In this document: piece by piece, positions 22,701-32,253 of the stretch
How positions within the stretch are numbered: position 1 is the first letter of the stretch
Layout: the number at the start of each line of letters is the position of its first letter
Origin: Musa acuminata AAA Group
Taxonomy: Eukaryota; Streptophyta; Magnoliopsida; Zingiberales; Musaceae
Length of the DNA stretch: 64,000 nt
Direction: 5' to 3'
NCBI RefSeq assembly: GCF_036884655.1
Contig: NC_088342.1
Location: forward strand, 11,402,001-11,466,000
Notes under the pieces: model-generated
What the model was told of the DNA's origin: nothing
Database searches by the model: none
Seen by the model: the letters and a program-made list of their open reading frames with translations, nothing else
Made by a program: the position numbers and the translations under genes

Positions 22701-22842
22701 TCTTAGGTCTTATCAAAACCTGCAATGAATTGCAAATATGATAAACACTACCGGTATCCAATACCCATGTGTTATCATAAAAGTCTAACAAATGGAGACT
22801 GATCATAAATGTACCTAAAGCTTCTCCAAGCTTCTGTTTCAC
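19780..22842 (-). pseudogene. pol of Ang-1 (PR-IN-RT-RH, many breaks)
   Basis: Copia order on the minus strand. Protease: WVLDTGSVYHICNS near 22765. Integrase: CEPCLRGK, HSDVCGP and the second acidic block near 21990, which reads RSYRGGEY where the family has RSDRGGEY, so a catalytic Asp is lost. RT: NKIWNLV and CKWIFKKK blocks (21240-21150), LNSNLEEEYMIQP near 20970, YVDD near 20735. RNase H end: KSKHVLTRFHLIKEI and EDNIVDLLTKPLSQ (19960-19810). The wording of the C-terminus is that of Angela/BARE-1 elements. Stops and frameshifts occur every few hundred bases. Confidence 0.8.
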
Positions 22843-23605
22843 CCTCTCTGCAAGGTACTCTTTGCAGTTCCTCTTCTAGTGCCCATCTTTTCTACAATGG
22901 AATCATTGGCCTTTGTCCTTTGCCGAGTCTTTCTTAACAACCTTTGCTTTACCTGGTCTACCCTTACCCTTGCTCTTCTTAAGGGACTTTTCTGCTTTCC
23001 TTTTCTTTATGGTCTTACCAATGTAGAGAACTCGCTTCTCTTTCTTGATAGTGCTCTCCACCTATCTCAACATATTAAGGAGCTCTGGGAGAGTCACCTT
23101 AAGCTTGTTCATATTAAAATTTATTATGAAATGTGAAAAGGAATCTGGTAGGGACTGAAGCACAAGATCCACACATAGGTTATCCTCTAGGACCATTCCT
23201 AGACTTATGAGTTTCTTTATCCACTCAATCATCTTTAGGACATAGTTCTGAACTGGTGTCCCTCAATCATCCTAGCTCGGAAGAGGCTCTTGGATATCTC
23301 ATATCGTTGTGTCCTTCCCTATTCCTTAAACAGTTTATGGACATATAGGAGAATGGATCTGACATCCATCTTTTCATGCTGTCTTTGTAACTCAGGAGTC
23401 ATGGAGTCCAAATGTAACACTAAGCAAGAGTGGAGTCATCAATGTATTTCACGTAGTGAGCGATCTCATCCTCGCTTGCCCCTTCCTCGGGTGTAGGTAT
23501 CATTGTATCAAGGACGTACACGATTTTCTCCATCGTGAGAACAATTCTCAAGTTGTGGAGTCAATCCATATAATTTGGACTAATAAGATGGTTGACATCA
23601 AGTAT
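22843..23605 (-). pseudogene. gag of Ang-1 (truncated, broken)
   Basis: Minus-strand frame pieces: the N-terminal block ISPNYMD followed after a stop by LHNLRIVLTMEK near 23560, LDTMIPTPEEGASEDEIAHY near 23500, and a damaged knuckle (FHCRKDGH, stop, KRNCKEYL) near 22900. The true start and the leader with the primer-binding site are missing, because non-homologous DNA begins at about 23606. Confidence 0.68.
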
Positions 23606-24015
23606 GCCACATAAGAGATTTAAAAGCGATATTTTCTAAAAATAAAGATGCAGCAGAAATAAATAACATACATATTTTACAATAATAAACAATCAAGATA
23701 TGGACTTCTATCTTAATATGCTCCAACTATTTTACTAGCAAGTCACGCGACACCCTCAGCACGTGAAACGGAAGTCTCCGGCAAACTTCTAGTGGGGATC
23801 GGGATCCAATCAGTATCTCAGTGTAACCTCGAGGGACTCGACTAATCACACTAAGCCCAAAAGGTAGGAACTCTTGCCGATCACAACATTTTGTGATTCT
23901 CATCCTGTTTGGCCTCCGAATCACTATTGTTTCGAGGGACTCGACCAACCATGATGTTCGGTTAAGTCAACAACATCATTACAAGATTAGTCTGATTCGA
24001 TGATATACCCTCGAG
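23606..24015. other. Unassigned retroelement-like DNA left of Tork-1
   Basis: Contains the LTR-like phrase GATGCAGCAGAAATAAATAA and repeated GAGGGACTCGAC words. It continues at 29294 once Tork-1 and one TCGAG are removed. It does not resemble the Ang-1 3' LTR. It may be part of another LTR joined to Ang-1 by deletion or recombination. No gene seen. Confidence 0.45.
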
Positions 24016-24619
24016 TGATGGGGATATAAACAGGAATAACCTTTGTATAGGAACAAATACTAGAAGACCAAAATACGCAGCGGAATAAAATGGAAACACA
24101 ATCAAACAGAACACTAAGATATACGTGGAAAACCCCTTCAATGTGAAGGGTAAAAACCACGGGGCAAACTAGAGATAATCCACTATGAGAATAATGAATA
24201 TACAAATCTCAATCTCTTGCCCAAAACCCAAGCAACAACCACAAGAGAATAACTGGGATACAAGGATCACGTTACTGTCCACAATATCTAAAACCTCCCA
24301 AGTAATCACAGCAAGAGCCTACTGTAGATTTGATCTAACCTGAGATGAGAACACTGCTAGATGATTGTGAACAGTCTCTCTGCGTTGTCCTTGTCTTCTT
24401 CCCTTTCTTTCTCTTCCTCTTCTGCCTTGTTCTCCTTCTTCTCTTTGGAATCTCGTTGCTACAAAGATCTGCCTCGTTGCTGCCTTTTTATAGCTTTAAT
24501 CTGCCTCTAAAACGCAGCCACCACACCCCCCTAATCTTAATTAGGGTTAGGTTAAGAGGGGGTGTGAGCTGTGGGCTGATAAAGCCCACATGGGCTGAAT
24601 ATGGGCCATCAGCCCAACA
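24016..24619 (-). repeat. 3' LTR of Tork-1 (604 bp)
   Basis: Plus-strand limits TGATGGGGAT and AGCCCAACA. TATAAAAA on the minus strand at 24485-24492 matches the box in the 5' LTR. Confidence 0.95.
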
Positions 24620-24636
24620 ACCTCCCCCTTCAGCCC
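24620..24636 (-). other. Polypurine tract of Tork-1
   Basis: The minus strand reads GCTGAAGGGGGAGGT directly before the TGTTGGGC start of the 3' LTR. Confidence 0.87.
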
Positions 24637-24661
24637 ATAAGGGAGGCTGTCCCATGACTCC

Positions 24662-27600
24662 TCAATGTGAAGCCATACCGACCAACTGTCGGCATATCTC
24701 CTGTCTTTCTTTTGTTAAGGTCTTCGTCAACATGTCTGCTCCGTTGTCATCTGTATGAATTTTCTGAAGCTGCAACTGCTTCTCTTCGAATACATTTCGA
24801 ATCCAGTGGTATCTGACATCTATATGCTTTGACTTGGAATGAAACATTGGGTTCTTACACAAATGGATGGCACTCTGGCTGTCACAATGCATCACATAAT
24901 TTTCCTGTTTCAGCCCCAATTCTTGTAAGAATTCTTTCATCCATAACATTTCTTTGCATACCTCTGTAGCAGCAATATATTCTGCTTCTGTGGTGGAGAG
25001 AGCAATACACCTTTGTAACCTGGATTGCCATGACACAGCTCCCCCTGCAAAAGTAAGTACATAACCTGAAGTAGACTTCCTCGTATCTATATCTCTTGCC
25101 ATATCTGCATCTGTGTAACCTGTTAACGCAGGTGGTCCACCTCCAAAGCTTAAACAAACCTTAGAGCTCCCTCTGAGATATCTAAAAATCCACTTCACTG
25201 CTGCCCAGTGCTCTTTGCCTGGATTTGCAAGAAATCTGCTAGTAACACCCACTGCATATGCGATGTCCGGCCTCGTACATACCATTGTATACATTAAACT
25301 TCCAACTGCTGAAGCATAAGGAACCTTTTGCATTTTCTCCTTCTCCTCATCACTTGACGGACTCTGTTCTGAGCACAACTTGAAGTGACCTGCAAGAGGA
25401 GAACCAACTGGCTTAGCATTGCTCATACTAAATCTTTCCAATACCTTCTCGATGTATTTCTCCTGTGACAACCAAATCTTCTTGTTTTTCCTGTCACGAG
25501 AAATCTGCATGCCTAGTATTTGATTTGCTGGCCCCATGTCCTTCATTGCAAAAGACTCACTCAGTTCCTTCTTCAACCTGTCAATTTTAGACATATCTTT
25601 TCCAAGAATAAGTATGTCATCAACATAAAGTAAGAGAATAATAAAATTCTCACCAAACCATTTGATGTACACACAATGATCTGAAGCCGTTCTTTTGTAT
25701 CCATTTTCTGTCATAAATGAATCAAACTTTCTGTACCACTGTCTTGGAGCTTGCTTTAGCCCATACAAGCTCTTCTTCAACTTGCAGACAAAATTATCTT
25801 TACCTTTGACTTTGAAGCCTTCTGGTTGCTCCATATAAATTTTCTCCTCCAAATCACCATGAAGGAAAGCTGTCTTCACATCTAACTGCTCAACCTCCAA
25901 GTCCTGGCTAGTAGCAATACCAAGAGCAACACGAATAGAAGACATTTTAACAACAGGAGAAAATATCTCTTCAAAGTCAATACCTTTCTTTTGACCAAAG
26001 CCTTTCACAACCAATCTAGCTTTGTACTTTGGTTGAGAACAATATTCTTGAGTCTTCAACCTAAAAACCCACTTGTTCTTCAAGGCCTTCATTCCATTTG
26101 GTAGCAGCACCAAATCATAAGTGTGGTTCTTCTGAAGAGCATCCATCTCTTCCTGCATAGCAACTAACCACTTCTCTTTCTGCTCACTCTCAACTGCTTC
26201 CTGGTAACTCTCTGGTTCACCTGCATCAGTAAGCATCACATACTCATCTGTAGAGTATCTTCTGGAAGGTTGACGTTGTCTAGAAGATCTTCTCAATTGA
26301 GGTTCTGCGGGAACTTGCTCTCCTACTTCTTCTTGCTCAACATGTCCTGCAGGTAAATCAATATCAGGCTCTACACTATTTTCCTGCACATCTCCCCCAT
26401 CACCCTGATATACTGGAGGAATAACTGGGTCACAATCTGCTAATCCTTCTACAGAAGTCTTGGCTGGTGCCTTCTTCTTCAAATCCTCAAAGGTTTGATC
26501 CTCAAAGAAGACCACATCTCTACTCCTGAACACCTTCTGCTTTTCTGGATCCCAAAGCCTGTAACCAAACTGATCATGTGAGTAACCAAGAAAAATACAT
26601 TCTTTAGACTTACCATCTAGCTTGGACCTCTCATTATCTGGAACATGTGCAAATGCACGACAACCAAACACTCTCAAATGCCTGTAGGAAACATCTTTCC
26701 CTGACCATACATGCTCTGCAACATCACCATCTAGGGCTGTACATGGTGATAAGTTGATCACATCAACTGCAGTCCTCAAAGCCTCATCCCAAAACCTTTT
26801 GGGTAGCTTGGCCTGTGAAAGCATACATCTGATCTTTTCCATGATGGTGCGGTTCATCCTCTCTGCAATTGCATTATGCTGAGGTGTACCAGGAACTGTC
26901 ATCTCATGTTGGATCCCATGCGACCTGCAATAGTCATTAAACAATCCTATATACTCACCACCATTATCTGATCTTATGCATTTCAATTTCCTTTCTGTCT
27001 CCCTTTCAACCCTGGCATGAAACTCTTTGAAGACATTAATAACCTGATCTTTGGTCTTCAAAGCATAAGCCCAAACTTTCCTAGAAAAATCATCTATAAA
27101 AGTGACAAAATAAAGTGCACCACTTATACCAAGAACATCAACAGATCCACCAGGAGTTTTTGTCCTCAAAGGACCACATACATCTGTATAAACACGGTCT
27201 AAGGCATGCATTTTTCTAGACAAAGCAGCACTAGCAAATGAAACTCTATGTTGTTTACCAGCCAAACAATCAATACAAGGGTTCAGATGTATACCTCTGA
27301 GATCTGGTAATACCTCTCTCTTGGAAAGAGCTTGCAGCCCCTTCTCGCTCATGTGTCCCAATCGCCTATGCCACAACTCCATACTGAAGTCTTTCTTTGT
27401 AGCATTTAACTGCTCACCATAAGCTTTAGCCTGCAACCTGTACAAAGTATGACATTTCTTTCCATTAGCTATAACAAGAGAACCCTTACTGAGCTTCCAT
27501 TGCCCTCTGTGAAATCTGCTTTCATACTCTTCATCATCTAGTCTTCCAACTGAAATTAAATTTAGCCTCAAGTCAACCACATGCCTCACATCCTTAAGTA

Positions 27601-28642
27601 CCAACTTACAGCCAAGGTTGGTCTTTAAATGGATATCACTCATGCCAATGATGTCTGCTGTGCCATAGTTGCCCATCTTGACAACACCAAAGTTTCCAGA
27701 CCTGTATGTAGCAAAAAACTCCCTCCGTGGTGTAGCATGATAAGAAGCACCTGTGTCAATCACCCACTCAAGATCCTGACACACACAAGAAAAAATATCA
27801 TCAGAAGGAGACAAAATCAAATAATCACCACCCTGCACTGTAGCTGTAGTATTATCCTTTGACTCTGTAGACTCCACTTCTTTTCCCTTTTTCTTGTTCT
27901 TCTTAGGTTGCTTACATTGGTTCTTGTAATGTCCTTTCTCACCACAGTTATAGCAAACAATATCTTTTCTTGATCTTGACTTGCTCCTACCCATACGTGA
28001 ACTGCTTCTAGACTTTGACCTTCCTCTGTTCTCTGAGATAAGTGCCTGTGAATCATTCTGAGATGTTGCCGAACTCTTTCTTCTCAACTCCTCATTCAAC
28101 AAACTGCTTGTTACTTGACTCATAGTGACAATACCATCTGGCGCAGAATTACTAAGGGAAACCACCAGTGTCTCCCAACTTTCTGGTAATGAACTGAGAA
28201 GTAACAATGCCTGCAACTCATCATCAAGAGACATTCTCATAGAGGATAACTGGTTAGTAATACTCTGCATTTCATTCAAATGCTCAGCAATAGAAGTACC
28301 CTCTCTATATTTTAGGTTCACAAGTTTTCTGATCAAAAAAGCTTTGTTGCCAGCTGTTTTTCTTTCATAGAGACTTTCCAATTTTTTCCAAAGAGAATAT
28401 GCAGAAATTTCAGTAGAAACATGGTGAAATACACTATCATCAAGCCACTGTCTAATAAATCCAATTGTTTTTCGATCTAACCTCTTCCACTCATCATCTA
28501 TCATAGTTGTAGGTTTTGCACTATCCCCTTGCAAAGGTCCATACAAATCTTTGCAATACAAGAGATCTTCCATTCTTGGTTTCCATATCATCCAATTATT
28601 TCCATTCAAACTAATCATGCGAGAAAAATTACTGGCCTCCAT
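24662..28642 (-). CDS. gag-pol polyprotein of Tork-1 (1326 aa, intact)
   Basis: One uninterrupted frame. I start it at the ATG at 28642 (MEASNFSRM), which Tork-2 conserves at 31721; the frame is open four codons upstream without an ATG. Domains: gag 1-230; Arg/Ser-rich stretch; CCHC knuckle at about 230-243 (CYNCGEKGHYKNQC); protease DTG at 296-298; integrase HHCC zinc domain at about 425-459; catalytic D487, D559, E594 with DD35E spacing; RT with YVDD at 1006-1009; RNase H from about 1175 (YTDADM, STTEAEY, HCDSQSA). All catalytic residues I can check are present. It encodes capsid, protease, integrase, RT and RNase H as a single precursor, which the protease would cleave in cytoplasmic particles. 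The stop is 42 bases from the polypurine tract side of the LTR. Confidence 0.95.
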   Translation of the reverse strand: MEASNFSRMISLNGNNWMIWKPRMEDLLYCKDLYGPLQGDSAKPTTMIDDEWKRLDRKTIGFIRQWLDDSVFHHVSTEISAYSLWKKLESLYERKTAGNKAFLIRKLVNLKYREGTSIAEHLNEMQSITNQLSSMRMSLDDELQALLLLSSLPESWETLVVSLSNSAPDGIVTMSQVTSSLLNEELRRKSSATSQNDSQALISENRGRSKSRSSSRMGRSKSRSRKDIVCYNCGEKGHYKNQCKQPKKNKKKGKEVESTESKDNTTATVQGGDYLILSPSDDIFSCVCQDLEWVIDTGASYHATPRREFFATYRSGNFGVVKMGNYGTADIIGMSDIHLKTNLGCKLVLKDVRHVVDLRLNLISVGRLDDEEYESRFHRGQWKLSKGSLVIANGKKCHTLYRLQAKAYGEQLNATKKDFSMELWHRRLGHMSEKGLQALSKREVLPDLRGIHLNPCIDCLAGKQHRVSFASAALSRKMHALDRVYTDVCGPLRTKTPGGSVDVLGISGALYFVTFIDDFSRKVWAYALKTKDQVINVFKEFHARVERETERKLKCIRSDNGGEYIGLFNDYCRSHGIQHEMTVPGTPQHNAIAERMNRTIMEKIRCMLSQAKLPKRFWDEALRTAVDVINLSPCTALDGDVAEHVWSGKDVSYRHLRVFGCRAFAHVPDNERSKLDGKSKECIFLGYSHDQFGYRLWDPEKQKVFRSRDVVFFEDQTFEDLKKKAPAKTSVEGLADCDPVIPPVYQGDGGDVQENSVEPDIDLPAGHVEQEEVGEQVPAEPQLRRSSRQRQPSRRYSTDEYVMLTDAGEPESYQEAVESEQKEKWLVAMQEEMDALQKNHTYDLVLLPNGMKALKNKWVFRLKTQEYCSQPKYKARLVVKGFGQKKGIDFEEIFSPVVKMSSIRVALGIATSQDLEVEQLDVKTAFLHGDLEEKIYMEQPEGFKVKGKDNFVCKLKKSLYGLKQAPRQWYRKFDSFMTENGYKRTASDHCVYIKWFGENFIILLLYVDDILILGKDMSKIDRLKKELSESFAMKDMGPANQILGMQISRDRKNKKIWLSQEKYIEKVLERFSMSNAKPVGSPLAGHFKLCSEQSPSSDEEKEKMQKVPYASAVGSLMYTMVCTRPDIAYAVGVTSRFLANPGKEHWAAVKWIFRYLRGSSKVCLSFGGGPPALTGYTDADMARDIDTRKSTSGYVLTFAGGAVSWQSRLQRCIALSTTEAEYIAATEVCKEMLWMKEFLQELGLKQENYVMHCDSQSAIHLCKNPMFHSKSKHIDVRYHWIRNVFEEKQLQLQKIHTDDNGADMLTKTLTKERQEICRQLVGMASH

Positions 28643-28675
28643 GTTCAAATACAAAAATTAAATCACCAAAACCCC

Positions 28676-28688
28676 GCTCTGATACCAG
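28676..28688 (-). other. Primer-binding site of Tork-1 (tRNA-iMet)
   Basis: The minus strand reads CTGGTATCAGAGC one base inside the 5' LTR, matching the initiator tRNA-Met 3' end. Confidence 0.88.
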
Positions 28689-28689
28689 T

Positions 28690-29293
28690 TGATGGGGATA
28701 TAAACAGGAATAACCTTTGTATAGGAACAAATACTAGAAGACCAAAATACGCAGCGGAATAAAATGGAAACACAATCAAACAGAACACCAAGATATACGT
28801 GGAAAACCCCTTCAATGTGAAGGGTAAAAACCACGGGGCAAACTAGAGATAATCCACTATGAGAATAATGAATATACAAATCTCAATCTTTTGCCCAAAA
28901 CCCAAGCAACAACCACAAGAGAATAACTGGGATACAAGGATCACGTTACTGTCCACAATATCTAAAACCTCCCAAGTAATCACAGCAAGAGCCTACTGTA
29001 GATTTGATCTAACCTGAGATGAGAACACTGCTAGATGATTGTGAACAGTCTCTCTGCGTTGTCCTTGTCTTCTTCCCTTTCTTTCTCTTCCTCTTCTGCC
29101 TTGTTCTCCTTCTTCTCTTTGGAATCTCGTCGCTACAAAGATCTGCCTCGTTGCTGCCTTTTTATAGCTTTAATCTGCCTCTAAAACGCAGCCACCACAC
29201 CCCCCTAATCTTAATTAGGGTTAGGTTAAGAGGGGGTGTGAGCTGTGGGCTGATAAAGCCCACATGGGCTGAATATGGGCCATCAGCCCAACA
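28690..29293 (-). repeat. 5' LTR of Tork-1 (604 bp)
   Basis: Same length as the 3' copy and differing at three positions. Followed by the TCGAG duplication. Confidence 0.95.
29159..29166 (-). promoter_or_regulatory. TATA box of Tork-1 5' LTR
   Basis: TATAAAAA on the minus strand in AAAGCTATAAAAAGGCAG, about 130 bp into the LTR. Probable core promoter for the element's transcript. Confidence 0.7.
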
Positions 29294-30475
29294 TCGAGGG
29301 ACTCGACCAACTCAACCTACACCGAGAATCAGTCCCTACCTATAACGATGGAAGACCACGTGGGTCAATATAATTTCCTCACGTTTACCGACTTAATATT
29401 ATCGAGAGAGGGGTTTATTTGATTTGGTCTCCTAACATGACATGTCACACACATACATATTTAATATATATCTACATCGCATATATATATATATATATAT
29501 ACATATCTAGTAGGTGTATAAACAATTACACATCATATGAGCAATTACACAAGATGATCATGGACCACAGTCTAATATGATCAAGCCTGAGCTAGTGGGC
29601 CTAATCACTCACATTAAGATCTATGTGTGCAGCAGTGCATCTCCATGCCCTGTGATCGTCCATCTCGTCCTCATCAGTTATGTCAGCATCTTAACATATC
29701 TCCATGCATCGTGATCGTCCGTCTCGTGGGTCCCGCTATCGCTTCTATGCTCCTACTGTGCCTTCTCGTGTGATTACAACTTAATCATAGGTACATAGGC
29801 TCGATAATAAACGAGAAATAAAATGGAGGCTTATAGTCCCCAATAATAATAATCACAAGTACACACATCACACAGTCCATGATCATCTGTCTACATATCA
29901 TACATCACATGTATAATTCATCATAATGTAGGACTACTAGATAATAATAAATAATAATAATAAATTAAATCTTTTAATTAATTAATATTTTTCTGAAATC
30001 AAGGATATGTAGGAAAATTTTTTATTTATGAGGAGTATTTTTTAATTTGGAAAAAGGATAGAACTTGAAATTTCTGAAAATCCGAGGGGCAAAACTATCA
30101 ATTGGCTAGAAAACCATCACCCCTCTCTTCTCCTTGCTTGTTGCGGCTGTCGCCACCTTGCGGGCGGCAGCTTATGCAACGTGGGGGGGGGGGGGGGGTT
30201 GGGTTGGGGTGGCGGGGGTCGGGGGGCATGGGGCATCACCCTTGCTTGCGGGTGACTTGCTCACGGGTGCTGTGCTTGCGGACGGTGCCGCCCTTACGGG
30301 CACTACCGCCTTCGTAGGTGGCCAGCGCCGCTCGCTGGGGCTCGTTGGCGCCATTGCTGGTGGCTCGCCCGCGGACCCAATGACGAAAGGTGCTGCCCGT
30401 GGGTCCAGCACCCACAAGCATCGCCCTTGCGTGCTGGCGCAATGCTTGTGCGTAGGTGGCCGCCATGCTTACGGC
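29294..30475. other. Unassigned DNA right of Tork-1, with GC-rich block
   Basis: Continues 23606-24015. Holds a short (AT)n run at 29480-29501, AT-rich sequence to about 30080, then a GC-rich block at 30118-30475 with an 18-G run at 30181-30198. On the minus strand the block is followed by TAGTTTTGCCCCTCGGATTT. Tork-3 has the same order (GC-rich block, then GTTTTACCCTCGGGTCTAA) at 54885-55325, so both may come from retroelement leader or LTR sequence. ORFs in the GC-rich part occur on both strands and match no family I know. Confidence 0.45.
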
Positions 30476-30829
<354 letters not shown>

Positions 30830-31075
30830 GTGACTTCGTCCATGAAAGGTAGCAGTCCCTTCTCTACCTTGTTTCGAATAGAACTAGAAACAAAAGAACG
30901 GAACCTACGATCGCTTCTAAGGCCGTGGGCCTTCGTCCTCTACTTCTTCCATGACTCGCCTTCAGAGTTGAAGATGCCATCGCCGAGGATGTCGAAGATC
31001 TCCGAAAAGTCCTGGCCCTTATGGTAATTCGAGAAGTTCGCACTAAAGACGTGTTGCAGGTTGGTGGGGTCGCAA
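30830..31075 (-). pseudogene. CYP96-type cytochrome P450, second fragment
   Basis: The minus strand reads [20 protein letters not shown] then [20 protein letters not shown], then WKK, an in-frame TAG (30940-30942, usually Gln or a similar residue in the family), RTKAH, and VSSSIRNKVEKGLLPFMDEVT. This is the signature stretch of CYP96/CYP86-clan ω- and mid-chain hydroxylases: a DP(A/T)N block, an NYxKG block and the LGDGIFN block. The right edge is the Tork-2 insertion (duplication CGCAA), where FLFTY of the first fragment joins DPTNL in frame. The left edge is the Ang-1 insertion. It is GC-rich, unlike the surrounding transposons. One stop codon in about 80 codons. Confidence 0.88.
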
Positions 31076-31673
31076 TGTTGGGCTGACAACCCACAAGTTC
31101 AACCCATAGTGGGCTTTAATAGCTCATAGCCCACCCCTCTTTTAACCTAATCATAGATCTAATAAGGGGGGTGTGGTGGCTATGAAAGTAGGGAGAAAAA
31201 ACTACAGTAACAATGTAGAAAACTACAATAGCATCTTAATTCAAAAAAAGAGAAAAGGACAGAAAAATAAGAGAAGGAAAGGGAAGAAGACAAGGACAAT
31301 GCAGAAAGATTATTCTCAATCATCTAGGCAGCATTCTCATCTCAGGTTATATTAAATCTATAGTAGATTCTTGCTGTGATTACTTGGGGAGAATTTGGAT
31401 ATTGTGTGCACTGACATAATCCTTGTATCCTAGTTATTCTTTTGAGATTGTTGCTTAGGTTTTGGGCAAAAGACTCTAAGATTTATATATTCATTATTCT
31501 TATAGTAGATTATCTCTAGTTTGCCCCGTGATTTTTACCATTCACGTTGGAGGGGTTTTCCACGTAAATCTTGATGTCTATTTGATTGTGATTCCATTTA
31601 ATTCCACTACGTGTTACGGCCTACTTGTATTTATTCGCATATAAAATTTTGTTTCTCTTTTTATATCCCATCA
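31076..31673 (+). repeat. 5' LTR of Tork-2 (598 bp)
   Basis: TGTTGGGCTGA to TATATCCCATCA. Homologous to the complement of the Tork-1 LTR (GGGGGGTGTGGTGGCT and GTTTTGGGCAAAAGACTC words). Followed by TAGTATCAGAGC (31676-31687), the primer-binding site with one mutation. Confidence 0.87.
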
Positions 31674-31720
31674 AATAGTATCAGAGCAAGGTTTTGGTGA
31701 TCTAATTTTTGTGTTTGAAC

Positions 31721-32253
31721 ATGGAGGCCAGTAGTGTTTCTCGCATAATTAGCTTGAATGGAAACAATTGGACGATATGGAAACCAAGAATGGAAGATCT
31801 CTTGTATTGCAAAGACTTGTATGGACCTTTGTAGGGGGATAGTGCAAAGCCCACAACTATGACAAATGATGAGTGGAAGAGGTTAGACCAAAAAACAATT
31901 AGGTTTATTCGACAATGGCTCGATGATAGTGTCTTTCACTATATTTCTATTGAAAGTTCTACATATTCTCTTTGGAAAAAATGGAAAGGTCTCTATGAAA
32001 GAAAAACAACTAACAACAAAACTTTTTTAATCAGAAAACTTGTGAACCTGAAATATAAAGAGGGTGGTTCTATTATTGAGCATTTGAATAAAATGCAAAG
32101 TATCACTAACCAGTTATCCTCTATGAAAATATCTCTTGATGATGAGTTGCAGGCATTATTATTTCTCAGTTCTTTATTAGAAAGTTGGGAGACACTAGTG
32201 GTTTCCCTCAGTAATTCTGCGCTAGATGGTATTGTTACCATGAGTCAAGTAAC
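31721..32253 (+). pseudogene. gag N-terminal part of Tork-2
   Basis: Starts ATGGAGGCCAGTAGTG; close to Tork-1 gag (SLNGNNWTIWKPRMEDLLYC, FIRQWLDDSVFH, LIRKLVNLKYKEG, SWETLVVSLSNSALDG). An in-frame TAG follows GPL near 31831. It stops at MSQV, where Sire-4 inserted; the next codons are at 33863. Confidence 0.85.

Larger units (their letters stand above)
24016..29293 (-). mobile_element. Tork-1: intact, young Tork-lineage copia element
   Basis: 5278 bp, minus strand, with perfect TCGAG duplications (24011-24015, 29294-29298). LTRs of 604 bp at 24016-24619 and 28690-29293 differ at only three sites by my reading, all transitions (24115/28789, 24216/28890, 24457/29131), which is about 0.5 percent. 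The primer-binding site, polypurine tract, TATA boxes and a single open gag-pol frame are all present. The polyprotein wording is that of the Tork/Tnt1 lineage. Tork-2 is an old relative. This is the only copy in the window with everything needed for autonomous transposition; whether it is expressed cannot be told from sequence. Confidence 0.95.

Noticed and set aside
30864..31094. 76-codon minus-strand ORF at the P450 fragment
   Set aside because: Wrong frame; the P450 reading with DPTNL, NYHKG and LGDGIFN is in another frame and has one stop.
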